From positions 186,001 to 250,000 of the forward strand of contig NZ_OBEA01000007.1 in assembly GCF_900215355.1 (NCBI RefSeq): a stretch of DNA of 64,000 nucleotides. Reading direction: 5' to 3'. The translations under genes were made by a program, and so were the position numbers. The stretch's first letter is position 1; every line of letters begins with the position of its first letter. This DNA is from Pseudooceanicola antarcticus. GTDB taxonomy: Bacteria; Pseudomonadota; Alphaproteobacteria; Rhodobacterales; Rhodobacteraceae. Below, piece after piece: positions 36,542 to 45,457 of this stretch. The notes below the pieces were generated by a model, which was given only the letters and a program-made list of their open reading frames with translations, made no database searches and had not been told where the DNA came from.

Positions 36542-37693
36542 ATGCAGATCGTTCATGCTGGCTTCGACAAGTTGGACCTGTCGGTTCAAGCCAATGTCTC
36601 CCCCGCCCTCTTTGCGGCCCTGGAAGCCGCCCGGGACGAGGCCGAGGACAAGCGCGCCGATGTGCCCTTCAGCTATGGTGGAACCGACTTTGATATCCTG
36701 CCTCATGGCGGCAGTGGCTACCGCTTCATCCTGCGTATGGGGGCCGCTGACGCCCATTGGTTCATCAAGAAGCCCAATGCGAAAGACCCCTGGGGCCTCC
36801 GTATCTCTGTGGGCTCGACCATGCTGGCGACCCAGGGCCTAAGCGTAGTGCGCGACCACCTAGACAAGACACTCGCCCGCCTGGGCATCCTCTATGAGCC
36901 GCATCAGATCAGCATCGCCCGCGCGGACTTCTGCGTCGATATCCTGGCCCCTGGCTTTGAGCTGTCCCCCGAGCGCTTCGTGATCCACAGCCACACCAAC
37001 AGGGCCGACTACCACGCAGAACCAGAGGACAAGCGCAGCAACGGCAAGTCCGGCCTCTATACCTCGGTCACGGTCGGCAAGTCGCCTGGGCGGCAGGTCA
37101 TCATCTACGACAAACGGCGCGAGGTGATCGAACGTAAGAAGCCGATCTGGTGGGATATCTGGAACGCTAACCGGATGCGCCAGGGCCAGCCACAACTCGA
37201 CCCCGAGGACCGCAGCCTGGATCTCTACCGTATCGAAGTTCGCGCCGGGAAAGACCTGCTCAAGGACCGCTGGCAGATCCGCACCTGGGAGCAATTTGAC
37301 GCCCAGTTCGGGGACGTGGTGGCCGAGGCCTTCGACAAGATCCGTTACTGCGAGCCCGACCCCACTGACAGCAACCGCGCCCGCTGGCCGCTGCATCCGA
37401 TCTGGGCGCTTGCTGCGTCTATCTGCGAAGAGAACCTGCTAGGGATGCGCACCTACCTCGACCCTGAGCATGTGAAATACGTTCATCGCGAAGAGCACAT
37501 GCGGCTCATCCTCGCGCAGATCATCGGCAATGCTATCACCCTCGCCGCCCTGGACGGCATCCAGGAGGACGGGTTGGAGGACTACCTTGGATTTACGCTC
37601 GCAGACCGCATGACGAACGCTATCCGGGCGGAACCCGAGCGCTTCGGGGCCAAACTGGAAGCGGCGGCGGGGCGGTATCGGTTCGAAGCCTGA
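36542..37693 (+). CDS. Rep_trans-type replication initiator-like protein
   Basis: A 383-residue protein. ISIARADFCVDI (about 123-134), the R-x-D-x-x-x-D block, IIYDKRREVIE (about 183-193) and YRIEVRAGKDLLK (about 229-241) match the ordered motifs of rolling-circle initiators of the Rep_trans family. These are carried by small plasmids, integrative elements and filamentous phages. A second, longer open frame from 36113 reads through the small gene before it and is not used. Presence of an initiator suggests that the excised circle can replicate. No recognisable origin was found by eye, but the gap 36367-36541 just upstream is a reasonable place to look. Confidence 0.7.
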   Translation: MQIVHAGFDKLDLSVQANVSPALFAALEAARDEAEDKRADVPFSYGGTDFDILPHGGSGYRFILRMGAADAHWFIKKPNAKDPWGLRISVGSTMLATQGLSVVRDHLDKTLARLGILYEPHQISIARADFCVDILAPGFELSPERFVIHSHTNRADYHAEPEDKRSNGKSGLYTSVTVGKSPGRQVIIYDKRREVIERKKPIWWDIWNANRMRQGQPQLDPEDRSLDLYRIEVRAGKDLLKDRWQIRTWEQFDAQFGDVVAEAFDKIRYCEPDPTDSNRARWPLHPIWALAASICEENLLGMRTYLDPEHVKYVHREEHMRLILAQIIGNAITLAALDGIQEDGLEDYLGFTLADRMTNAIRAEPERFGAKLEAAAGRYRFEA

Positions 37694-38123
37694 GCGGAGA
37701 AGGTGCGGAGGAAGGGCGGGGCCGTCGCGCAGGGGATGCGGGGCGGTTTTGCGTTTGGGGTGGCGCGCGTGCGAAGAGATTGCGGGGCAGATACGGGCAC
37801 ATTGCGGGAGAAAGCGGGTGGAATGCGAACACTGGGCGCTCTCTGGGCGACCTGCTTCCGTGCACTCAAACGACAGCTATGCGCAGAAAGAGGGATTTGC
37901 AAAGTTTGGGCGTTTGCCGACAGCGGCCATTCGTTCAGACTGCGGCGAGCGGCGGCTGTGAGCCCACTTTGGCCGATGTTGCGGAGTGCGCCAACGTCCG
38001 CTTTGAGGGATGTGACTGACGACGAGAATTGCGGCGTGCCGGCCGTAGAATTCTCACGGTCCGCACTTGATGCATGGTGAGATACGCCAAGTAAGCATGA
38101 TAGCTCCTTGTCCAGGACTGCCA
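37694..38123. other. 430-base gap without a convincing gene
   Basis: Open frames exist on both strands (37703-38080 plus, 37582-38127 minus), but their translations are low-complexity or Arg/Ser-rich and match no domain I know. The composition is uneven and the text has partial internal similarity to itself (GGGCGTTTGCCGACAGCGG, GGCCGATGTTGCGGAGTGCG). It may be a decayed insertion or a repeat of the type spread through Rhodobacterales genomes. Confidence 0.4.
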
Positions 38124-39203
38124 TCAACGCTGCGGCATCGGCACATCCGGCAAAGCGGGCGGGTCGAGGCTACAAAATGTGGCGCGGAACGCATCGATTC
38201 CGCTGTCCGATGCGGCAAAAGTCGTGTAAGCCCTGAGATCAGGAGACAGGATCTCGGCTGGTACAGGCATTGGGCCCGGCAGCCCGTCGATTGGGGATTG
38301 GGGAACCTGCAGTTCAGGAAGCACCGGGCCCAGTTCGCCGATAATGGGCAATTCGTAGTCGAACGCGGGTGGGCCAATGGATGGCTCATCCGAGATTTCG
38401 GGGCTTCCGAGCCAGGGACGCGGCCCAAAGAAGAACTGGGACCGGAGCCGGTTTACCGCCCATTCGAGTTCAGGCTGCGCTATACAGGAGGCCGCGATGC
38501 GGTCGGCTTCCTGCTGCTGGCCCGTCAGAATCGCGCCACGCTCAGTACGAGACCGGATGCGGTCGGTGGCGGATAGAATCTCGCGTGCGCAGTCCGCGGA
38601 TGTTCCGCATAACGGACTCGCCTGTATCGATTGGAGTAGGAAGCGGTCGCCATACAGCCTTGCCGCTTCTTCTGTGGACAGACAGGTAGCATTCGGGTTT
38701 GGCTGGAACGGTTCCGGGACAGCTACAGTCAGAGTGGTAGCCAAGCTACCAACAGGGCGGTTAGTCTCGGGCGCGGATGAGGGGTCTGGGTCCTCGGCTA
38801 ATGTGCCCGGCGGGGCGATGCACGCGGCGACGGCCTCCAACAAACCACTGTCCATGGCCTGCTGGTCGGACGGAGCGTCCATCGATGGAGGCAGTGCGAT
38901 AGGCCGTCCGCAAAGCAAATCGACGATCATCGCATTCGACGACACGCCTAGGGCAAGGTCCTGCGCGATATGACATAGTCCGTCATCATCTGGGCATCGC
39001 GTGTGCAAAATCCGCATCCGAATCTCGCTGTCTAGTACGCCGCCTTGCAGCATCTCCTGATCGGTACATTGGGGATCGTCTGGCGCCCCTGCCTCAGCAC
39101 ATGGGGAACGGCGATGTTCGACCCAGCACGCTGGCATCCCAGGCTGAACGTTCCCGAAAGCTTGTGTAGGCGGAGGCTCGGCATTCGGCGAGGGGGGGGG
39201 CAT
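38124..39203 (-). CDS. 3' part of a cysteine-rich protein, separated by a frameshift at C9
   Basis: An open frame of up to 359 codons that can begin with ATG CCC CCC CCC at 39203. There is no ribosome site in front of it, and it overlaps the end of the upstream frame by 110 bases. Cysteine pairs recur (CPDDDGLCHIAQDLALG, CGTSADCAREIL, AASCIAQ), in the same style as CDGDIACLERAVEE of the upstream frame. This and the proline-rich middle (SPNAEPPPTQAFG, PNATCLSTEEAARLYGD) suggest it is the second half of one roughly 700-residue protein. It would be read through only if the C run changes length or the ribosome shifts there. Function unknown. Confidence 0.55.
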   Translation of the reverse strand: MPPPSPNAEPPPTQAFGNVQPGMPACWVEHRRSPCAEAGAPDDPQCTDQEMLQGGVLDSEIRMRILHTRCPDDDGLCHIAQDLALGVSSNAMIVDLLCGRPIALPPSMDAPSDQQAMDSGLLEAVAACIAPPGTLAEDPDPSSAPETNRPVGSLATTLTVAVPEPFQPNPNATCLSTEEAARLYGDRFLLQSIQASPLCGTSADCAREILSATDRIRSRTERGAILTGQQQEADRIAASCIAQPELEWAVNRLRSQFFFGPRPWLGSPEISDEPSIGPPAFDYELPIIGELGPVLPELQVPQSPIDGLPGPMPVPAEILSPDLRAYTTFAASDSGIDAFRATFCSLDPPALPDVPMPQR

Positions 39204-40236
39204 TCAACGGTGAGAAACCAGTCTGCTGTATGCACTCCGCGATTAGCAGTTCGGCGGGCCTGAAGGATTCTTCGACAGCACGCTCCAGACAAGCGATGTC
39301 ACCGTCACAAAAAGCCTCTGGCGCAGGACGGCAGGAGTCGTCGTCATTGCACTGCACTTCGATTGCGGCTTCGACCGCACGGCGTGCCGTGTCACGCGCT
39401 TCCTGAGCGCTATCACGTGCCGCTTCGACGGCGTCTTCAGCTTCAACTAGAAAGTCGGCATCTGCAGCCTCGAGAGCCTCATCCGAAAGGGCCGGTCCTT
39501 CGCCGTTCCGGATGCGCAACGTGATGTAGGCGTCGTCAAAGGATCCGTCTGGGAAACGACCCTGCAAATCACGGATAGTGGCCAAATCCCCGCTTAGCGT
39601 GTCTGTCAGGCGACTTAGATCAGCGGCTTGGCGCCCTAGCGCTTCGATCCGCCGCTGTTCCGCTGAGTTCATTTCTTGCCAAATGTAAAGGGTAAGCCCA
39701 ACGGAAATGAGGCCCACGAAAAGACTTGTCGCCCCGACCGCACCAACTCCGGTCGGTTCGACCCCGTCGACCAAGTCGATGACTTGTTGCTGGCGCGCCA
39801 ACACTTGGCCGATGTCAGCCTCAACCCCTAAGGCGGATGACCCGAGACCTGTTTCAGCCATCGCGTCGGCCGCCAGTGCGCAAGAAGCGCCTTCTCGGCG
39901 CATCTGGCGTAGTTGTCGCTCGCGTCGCTCGACCGGAGTGTAAGCAATAATGCTGCCATTCTTCACCGCATCGTGTCTGCCTCGCTCCTCCGGCCCCAAG
40001 CAAACGAGCTCGGCATCAGGGTCAGAAAGGCGCTGCTCCATCCGCTGGCGGTACGCTGCTTCGTCTAGCGACTGCATGGTCAGGTCTAAGTCATCTGCTG
40101 TCAGGCCGGTCACGTTACCCATCTGAGAAGCAATGCACGTGGATAGGGCATCGTTCCCCAATTGCTGCGCGGAGGCGTGGCCCTGCAGCACAACGGTCGC
40201 AGACAAGATGTAGGGTAGAACGCAATTTTGGCGCAT
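39094..40236 (-). CDS. 5' part of a secreted or membrane cysteine-rich protein
   Basis: A 380-residue frame starting at 40236. The leader MRQNCVLPYILSATVVLQGHASA looks like a signal peptide. A single membrane segment (GAVGATSLFVGLISVGLTLY) is near residue 175, followed by a long helical stretch likely to form a coiled coil (EQRRIEALGRQAADLSRLTD, then EAEDAVEAARDSAQEARDTA) and by Cys-containing segments. The frame ends about 30 codons after a run of nine C in a tail (ECRASAYTSFRERSAW) unlike the rest. The continuation at 38124-39203 is in another frame, so this copy is broken, phase-off or frameshifted. It is unknown cargo of the island. Confidence 0.6.
   Translation of the reverse strand: MRQNCVLPYILSATVVLQGHASAQQLGNDALSTCIASQMGNVTGLTADDLDLTMQSLDEAAYRQRMEQRLSDPDAELVCLGPEERGRHDAVKNGSIIAYTPVERRERQLRQMRREGASCALAADAMAETGLGSSALGVEADIGQVLARQQQVIDLVDGVEPTGVGAVGATSLFVGLISVGLTLYIWQEMNSAEQRRIEALGRQAADLSRLTDTLSGDLATIRDLQGRFPDGSFDDAYITLRIRNGEGPALSDEALEAADADFLVEAEDAVEAARDSAQEARDTARRAVEAAIEVQCNDDDSCRPAPEAFCDGDIACLERAVEESFRPAELLIAECIQQTGFSPLNAPPLAECRASAYTSFRERSAWDASVLGRTSPFPMC
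39191..39199 (-). repeat. Homopolymer run of nine C (minus strand) at the frame junction
   Basis: Nine G on the plus strand, at the exact place where the two frames of the cysteine-rich protein would join. Runs of this length are prone to slippage. They are the usual basis of phase variation, and also of sequencing error. Confidence 0.8.
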
Positions 40237-40500
40237 GAGCGAAATCTGAGTTTGAGCTATGCCGACACATTAACCAGTTTAACAGCAGCAACTTAGACGG
40301 CATCTTTCACTCTGAAATGCTCGTTTCCAACAGGTGCGGTCAGCTGCAACGCGTTCTGTCAAGGTTCCGCTGCCAGCATGTTGGAACATCCACGGAATTT
40401 GGTTCGTTCCAGACCCTCTCCACGCATAGGGGTATGTCAAAACTCAATCGTTTCTGTCACCGGCAGAAAGGACCGTTTTTGGTGCGCACGCCAAGTTCTG

Positions 40501-40854
40501 CTAAGCGGGGCTTTCCGTAGTGGGTCGATCGCGAAACCAAATCACAATCCCGCAGATAGCCACAAAAGAAAGAACAGCGTCTGCGAGGTTAACGAGGTTC
40601 GTGAGCTCAAGGCCACCGGTTAATGCGCTAAAGATATCGAAAATGCAAAACAATAAAAATGCAATCGCTACCCATGCATATTCTCGTCTAATTCCTATGT
40701 AAAAAACATATAAAAAGCTGACATTTGCCAAAACGGAGATGAATGGTGAAAAGCCGACCCTATCTGGCGACATTCCGAAAAGTACCAGCATCATCAGGCC
40801 TACAAGAACGTGAAGCCCGATCATGTATCTAATTGCTTGGAGAGTAAGAGACAC
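40501..40854 (-). CDS. Small four-helix membrane protein, AT-rich
   Basis: A 117-residue protein with about four hydrophobic segments (MIGLHVLVGLMMLVLFGM, FISVLANVSFLYVFYIGI, YAWVAIAFLLFCIFDIFSAL, LADAVLSFVAICGIVIWF). The start is GTG at 40854, with AGGA 8 bases upstream (minus strand). Base composition is clearly lower in GC than the flanks, which fits recent foreign origin of this cargo gene. No family recognised. Confidence 0.6.
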   Translation of the reverse strand: MSLTLQAIRYMIGLHVLVGLMMLVLFGMSPDRVGFSPFISVLANVSFLYVFYIGIRREYAWVAIAFLLFCIFDIFSALTGGLELTNLVNLADAVLSFVAICGIVIWFRDRPTTESPA

Positions 40855-41387
40855 AAGTTTTTCCTATACCGACTGTACGTAAGCCGTAAGACACATGCGG
40901 CGACTTCATAGGACCTAGAGATCAATGTCAACAAGGGCTCTAGCCGACCTTCGCGGCATTTGCACAGACCGCTCAAAAACGACCGTTTTTGACATGGCCG
41001 AAACCGCCAAAGCCGACCTTGGCGCAACCGCAGCGAAACGGTGCTTCGTTCGCAGTGTGGCAGTCCCTGAGGGGAACAACGAAGGTCTGCTATCGCAAAT
41101 TGGCGTGGAGGGCCATGGGTCCGCTCCGGGCTGGCTCCGGTCATTCGCTGCGCCTGGCGTGAAGGTCTGCTTCGGGCTGATTGTGGATGATCTCGCTCGA
41201 TACTCCAGAACTCGCCTGTCTATCCGCACACTCCCTTCCTGCCTGCACGCTCAGCCAAGCGCACTGTTGCACATCTACCGCAGCAGATTCCTCCGCCTCA
41301 CTGCTTCCTTAGTGCTTCCGCGCGCCAAATCGCCCGCCCCAAAGAACAAAGGGGAGCGACGTAAGCGCATGATATTAAAGTGAAAAA
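40855..41387. other. 533-base gap at the right end of the island without a convincing gene
   Basis: Short open frames occur on both strands (for example 40925-41383 plus), but none has a ribosome site or a recognisable domain. The segment includes an inverted CAAAAACG/CGTTTTTG motif near 40975 and ends at the right att site. It may hold the integrase binding arms. Confidence 0.4.
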
Positions 41388-41432
41388 TGGTGCCCCCACA
41401 CGGACTCGAACCGCGGACCCACTGATTACAAA
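41387..41432 (+). repeat. Right attachment site within tRNA-Thr
   Basis: Partner of the copy at 33379-33424 (39 identical bases at 41394-41432). It is the 3' half of the intact tRNA, so the integrated element restores the tRNA sequence on this side. The island is therefore about 8.0 kb. Confidence 0.9.
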
Positions 41433-41463
41433 TCAGTTGCTCTACCAGCTGAGCTATAGGGGC
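41388..41463 (-). tRNA. tRNA-Thr (anticodon TGT)
   Basis: A 76-base cloverleaf on the minus strand. The acceptor stem GCCCCTA pairs with TGGGGGC. The D arm is GCTCAGCTGGTAGAGC. The anticodon stem ACTGA/TCAGT has the loop TTTGTAA, giving anticodon TGT. The T arm is CGCGGTTCGAGTCCGTG, and the CCA end is encoded. It is the insertion target of the island to its left. Confidence 0.95.
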
Positions 41464-41509
41464 AGTTCCTGCCATTTACGCGGAATGGAATGCGGGATCA
41501 AGTGGGGCC

Positions 41510-43174
41510 TCAGCGGTTCGCGCGGGCCAGAAGCGCCACGGCCGTCAGGCCGACGAAAATGACCATCAGGGCGGCGGGAGCGGCCTCGCCAAGCTGCTCG
41601 AGGCTGGCTTTCTCGTGCACGCGCGTGGCCAGCGTGTCGTAGTTGAACGGGCGCAGCAGCAGGGTGGCGGGCAGCTCCTTGACCGCATCGACGAAGACCA
41701 GCAGCAGGGCCGAGGCGAGAGAACCACGGATCAGCGGGAAATGGACCTCGCGCAGCACCGCGCGGCGATTGCGGCCGAGAGAGCGGGCTGCCATGGGCAG
41801 AGAGGGCGCGATGCGGCCCATGGCGCTGTCCGTGGCGCCCTGGGCAATGGCGAAGAAGCGCACCGAATAGGCCAGCACCAGCGCAAAGCCCGTGCCGGTC
41901 AGCAGAAGGCCCGGATCACGTCCCGTCAGCGCGGCCAGCGTATCGGCCAGGCGATGGTCGAAGGCGGCCAGGGGCAGCAGGATGCCGACCGCCAGCACGG
42001 CGCCGGGGGCCGCGTAGCCGATGGTGGTGACCGGCATCAGCAGCCGCGGCAGCACCGCGCCCGAGAGGCGCACGCCGTAGACCAGGAAGACCGCCGCCAG
42101 CACGGTCACCAGCGCCGCCGTGCCGCAGACCGTCAGGGTGTGGACCAGGGCCCGCAGCAGCCCCGGATCGGTCCAGGCCCCGGTCTCTCCCACGGCATGA
42201 GAGGCGATCACCGCGCCGGGCAGCACGAACCCCAGGGCGAAGGGCAGCGCACAGGCTGCACAGGCCAGCCAGCCCTTCGGCCCGCGCAGGGGCAGTTTCT
42301 CGACCGGGCGGTGGCGGCTGGACAGGTTGTAGTAGCGCAGCCGGCGACGCGAACCGCGCTCGAGCAGCACCAGCGCCACCACGAGGCCTAGGATCACGCA
42401 GGCGATCTGCGCCGCGCCGCCGGCGTTGTAGCTTTGCAGCCAGACCGAGAAGATCCCCGTGGTCAGCGTCTGCACGGCGAAATAGTCAACCGTGCCGAAA
42501 TCATTGACCGTTTCCATCATCACGATGGCCACCGAGGCGGCGATGGCGGGCCGGGCCATGGGCAGGCCGACGCTGAAGAACCGCCGCCAGGGGCCGCGTC
42601 CCAGCGACCGTGCAACCTCTTCGGCACCGCCCGATTGCTCGCGGAAGGCGGCGCGGGACAGCAGGTAGACATAGGGAAAGAGCGAGGCCGAGAGCACCAG
42701 CACCGCCGCCCCCATGGAGCGCACCTCGGGGAACCAGTAGTCGCGCGAGGTCTGCCAACCGAAGAGGTCTCGCAACATCCGTTGCACAGGGCCGGAGTAC
42801 TCGAGGAAGTCGACCAGCGCATAGGCGCCCACATAGGCCGGGATCGCCAGCGGCAGCAGCAGCAGGTATTCCAGCCAGCGACTGGCGGGGAAACGGTAGC
42901 GGGTGATCAGCCAGGCGGCACCGCTGCCGACCATGCCGGTCACCGCCCCGACCGAGGCCATGAGGATCAGCGAATTGCCCAGGTACCGCGGCAGGGTGGT
43001 CGAGACGAGATGCGGCCAGATGTTGGTTTCGGGCCAGAGCGCGGTCCAGATCACCGACAGGATGGGCAGAAGCACCACCGCCGCGATCACCGCCGCACCG
43101 ATGGACCAGCCCGAAAGCCCCATGGGGCCTGCTCTTTCGGCACCGGGGCCGATTGTCCTGCGTCCTGTTCTCAT
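41510..43174 (-). CDS. Iron(III)-type ABC transporter permease (FbpB/SfuB family)
   Basis: A 554-residue inner-membrane protein with two tandem permease units of about six helices each. Two EAA-like loops are visible: ARSLGRGPWRRFFSVGLPMA (about 190) and ARSLGRNRRAVLREVHFPLI (about 465). Length and the duplicated layout match ferric-iron and some thiamine/phosphonate importers. No binding protein or ATPase gene is adjacent in the window, so it either works with subunits encoded elsewhere or these lie in another operon. The ATG at 43174 is taken as start; 43123 is an alternative, and neither has a strong ribosome site. It is divergent from the gene at 43259. Confidence 0.88.
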   Translation of the reverse strand: MRTGRRTIGPGAERAGPMGLSGWSIGAAVIAAVVLLPILSVIWTALWPETNIWPHLVSTTLPRYLGNSLILMASVGAVTGMVGSGAAWLITRYRFPASRWLEYLLLLPLAIPAYVGAYALVDFLEYSGPVQRMLRDLFGWQTSRDYWFPEVRSMGAAVLVLSASLFPYVYLLSRAAFREQSGGAEEVARSLGRGPWRRFFSVGLPMARPAIAASVAIVMMETVNDFGTVDYFAVQTLTTGIFSVWLQSYNAGGAAQIACVILGLVVALVLLERGSRRRLRYYNLSSRHRPVEKLPLRGPKGWLACAACALPFALGFVLPGAVIASHAVGETGAWTDPGLLRALVHTLTVCGTAALVTVLAAVFLVYGVRLSGAVLPRLLMPVTTIGYAAPGAVLAVGILLPLAAFDHRLADTLAALTGRDPGLLLTGTGFALVLAYSVRFFAIAQGATDSAMGRIAPSLPMAARSLGRNRRAVLREVHFPLIRGSLASALLLVFVDAVKELPATLLLRPFNYDTLATRVHEKASLEQLGEAAPAALMVIFVGLTAVALLARANR

Positions 43175-43258
43175 GAGGACACTGGTTGCCCGAAACGACT
43201 TTGCCTGTCCAGACGGCTTACTGTACATAGGCGCGGACGAGACAGAAGGCGGGCCGGT

Positions 43259-44134
43259 ATGGAAGTCGTTCTACATGCGGGGGTACATGAGACCGAGGCG
43301 GACCGTGTCGTCAAATGCCTGCTGCGGAACATCGACCGGCTGCATGCCGAAGGCGTCTCGGTCCCCAGCCCCGGCAGCTATCGCCGCCCGCTGCGCGACG
43401 CGCTCGCCCTGCTCTCGGATCGCGCCCCCGACCCCGGTGCCCGCCAGCAGCTGCTGACACGGGTACTCGACGGCAAGGAGACCGACCGGCTCATCCTGTC
43501 GAACGAGAATTTCTTCTGCGTGCCGAAGCTTGCGGTGTCGCGGGGCAAGTTCTACCCGCTGGCCGAGACCAAGATGGCCGATTTCCGGGAGTTCTTCTCG
43601 GAGGATCATATCGAGCTCTTCCTGGCGATCCGCAATCCGGTGACCTATCTGCCCGCGGTCTTTGCCGCCTCTCCCCATGACGACTTTGCCACCTTCCTCG
43701 ATGGCACCGACCCGCTGACCCTGCGCTGGTCCGAACTGATCGACCGGCTGCGCCTGACCCTGCCCGATGTCGAGCTGACGGTCTGGAGCCAGGAGGACAC
43801 GCCGCTGATCTGGGGAGAGCTGTTGCGCCAGCTGGGCGGCCTTGCGGAAGGTCCGGCCATGGCCGGTGAATTCGACATCCTGCAAGAGATCATGTCCGGC
43901 GAGGGGATAGAGCGCTTCGTGTCCTATCTCACCGATCACCCCGAGCTCTCGGAGCTGCAACGCCGACGGGCGGCAGCAGCCTTCCTCGACAAATTCGCCC
44001 TCGACGAGGCGATGGAGGAAGAGCTGGAGGGACCGGATTGGGACGAGCTGACGGTCGATCTGATGACCGAGCTCTACGAAGACGATATCGAGGAAATCGC
44101 CGAGATGCCCGGCGTGCGCTTCCTGAACCCGTAG
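43259..44134 (+). CDS. Conserved hypothetical protein, weakly sulfotransferase-like N-terminus
   Basis: A 291-residue protein. The start, MEVVLHAGVHETEADRVVKC, resembles the strand-loop-helix opening of a sulfotransferase-like family (LHIGxHKTGT), but the nucleotide-binding loop residues are not kept. The middle has LFLAIRNPVTYLPAVFA, like the 3'-phosphate-binding RNP segment of that fold. The C-terminus is very acidic (EAMEEELEGPDWDELTVDLM). I know similar proteins of unknown function only from Rhodobacteraceae. The ATG at 43259 is chosen from the fold start. Confidence 0.7.
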   Translation: MEVVLHAGVHETEADRVVKCLLRNIDRLHAEGVSVPSPGSYRRPLRDALALLSDRAPDPGARQQLLTRVLDGKETDRLILSNENFFCVPKLAVSRGKFYPLAETKMADFREFFSEDHIELFLAIRNPVTYLPAVFAASPHDDFATFLDGTDPLTLRWSELIDRLRLTLPDVELTVWSQEDTPLIWGELLRQLGGLAEGPAMAGEFDILQEIMSGEGIERFVSYLTDHPELSELQRRRAAAAFLDKFALDEAMEEELEGPDWDELTVDLMTELYEDDIEEIAEMPGVRFLNP

Positions 44135-44150
44135 CGGGGAAAGCCGCACC

Positions 44151-44196
44151 GGCGGGGCGGCGCAGGTCGCAGGAGGGGCGGTCGTGCCGCCCCGCC
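44151..44196. terminator. Bidirectional terminator-like hairpin between convergent genes
   Basis: An 11-bp perfect stem GGCGGGGCGGC / GCCGCCCCGCC with a 24-base loop, between the stop of the gene at 43259-44134 and that of gapR (44204). Confidence 0.5.
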
Positions 44197-44203
44197 CTCG
44201 GCC

Positions 44204-44473
44204 TCAGCTCATGCCGAGCGCTTCCTTGTACATGTCCAGAACCGCCTCTTCTTCGGCGATGTCGTTGGGCTCACGCTTGCGCAGGGCCACTATCTTGCGC
44301 AGGACCTTCACGTCGTAGCCACGGCCCTTGGCCTCGGCCATGACCTCTTTCTGCTGGTCCGCGATATCCTTCTTCTCGGCCTCGAGCCGTTCGTAGCGCT
44401 CCACGAAGGCGCGCAGTTCTCCGGCGGTGACGCGGTAGTTCGCTTCGGCCTTGGTGTCTTCGTCTTCCATCAT
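44204..44473 (-). CDS. gapR: GapR, DUF2312 family DNA-binding protein
   Basis: An 89-residue protein. AGELRAFVERYERLEAEKKD leads into the coiled coil, followed by GRGYDVKVLRKIVALRKRE, the conserved DUF2312 block. Caulobacter GapR of the same family and length encircles overtwisted DNA ahead of replication and transcription forks as a tetramer. The start (two ATG codons, 44473 and 44470) follows GAGGAGACGG. Single-gene unit. Confidence 0.93.
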   Translation of the reverse strand: MMEDEDTKAEANYRVTAGELRAFVERYERLEAEKKDIADQQKEVMAEAKGRGYDVKVLRKIVALRKREPNDIAEEEAVLDMYKEALGMS

Positions 44474-44624
44474 GATCCGTCTCCTCAGAGCTGCGCGGGC
44501 AGGGTCTCTTGCTAGCCTCGGGCGTCCGCGGCTGCAAGGGGGCTTTCGCCTTGCCCGGCGGCACGACGCTTGCATGCGGCGTCCCGGCAGGCTAGGCGCG
44601 AGGCTGCATCATCAGGAGGCGTTG

Positions 44625-44840
44625 ATGGAGTTTCTGATCTGGGGCGGAGCCGCCCTTTCGCTGGCCGGGCTGACGCTGCTGGTCTGGTCCATCGTCAAGG
44701 TGGCCAAGGCGCGCGCCGCGCAGCTCGAGGACGAGGCCCTGCGCGCGGTCATCGCCCGTGCCATGCCGCTGAACCTCGGCGGTCTGTTGTTGTCGGTTTT
44801 CGGGCTGATGCTGGTGATCTTCGGCATCTGGCTGGGCTGA
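44625..44840 (+). CDS. Small two-helix membrane protein
   Basis: A 71-residue protein with hydrophobic segments at about 4-23 (LIWGGAALSLAGLTLLVWSI) and 50-70 (LNLGGLLLSVFGLMLVIFGI), joined by a charged loop (KARAAQLEDEALRAVIARAM). AGGAGG 5 bases before the ATG sets the start. Divergent from gapR. Function unknown. Confidence 0.8.
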   Translation: MEFLIWGGAALSLAGLTLLVWSIVKVAKARAAQLEDEALRAVIARAMPLNLGGLLLSVFGLMLVIFGIWLG

Positions 44841-44992
44841 GCCCCGGCGCGATTCGCTCCACAGGGCGGCAGAACGGCCCCTGGGGGCCATGCCGCGTCG
44901 CCGCATCACGGGCGTTTGCCCCGGCGATATCCGGGCCCCCGCCGCCCGCGGCGAGGACCCGATGGTCACGGAGTGCACTCCGGATCGGCAGC

Positions 44993-45217
44993 CTAGATCG
45001 GCAGATTGTCGAAACGGCTTTCGATCGCCTCGTTGGTCAGGTCTTCCTGCAATTGCCTCAGGCGGGGCGGAACCCCCACCCCCTTGCGGGCAAAATCCCC
45101 CACAAGCGCATGCAGTTGCGGCAGATGCCGATGACGGTTTCCGGGCCTCGTGCCCGAAATCAGATCCGAAACATCGGCCAGTTTCCGGTGCAGCTCCTCG
45201 GTGGTGATGGCATTCAT
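44993..45217 (-). CDS. Small conserved hypothetical protein
   Basis: A 74-residue soluble protein (TTEELHRKLADVSDLISGTR; LRQLQEDLTNEAIESRFDNL). GGAGGAGAC lies 4 bases before the ATG at 45217; the frame from 45253 is longer than needed. No domain recognised. Confidence 0.7.
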   Translation of the reverse strand: MNAITTEELHRKLADVSDLISGTRPGNRHRHLPQLHALVGDFARKGVGVPPRLRQLQEDLTNEAIESRFDNLPI

Positions 45218-45457
45218 GAATGTCTCCTCCGGGGTTACGGGGGAATGCTGCAACGCAGAGCGAATGCGGCAGTCTTCCCGGCTATTTCGGTGAACGGGGC
45301 CGCGCTCCTCCTGCGGACCCCCGTGCCTTCAACTATAGCGAAAGTCGGGCGATGCTCCCAAGGGAAATGCGCAGCAGGTGGCAGAAGGTCGCTATACTCC
45401 GCACACGGAGCTTCAAGCCATCTGGACAGGGCTGCGTTGCCCTCTTAGGACTTGCAT

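Noticed and set aside
37582-38127. Minus-strand open frame of 181 codons
   Set aside because: It overlaps the 3' end of the replication gene, is Ser/Arg/Ala-rich without a domain or ribosome site, and looks like non-coding repeat sequence.
40925-41383. Plus-strand open frame of 152 codons at the right island end
   Set aside because: No ribosome site, no recognisable domain, and its end runs into the att site.
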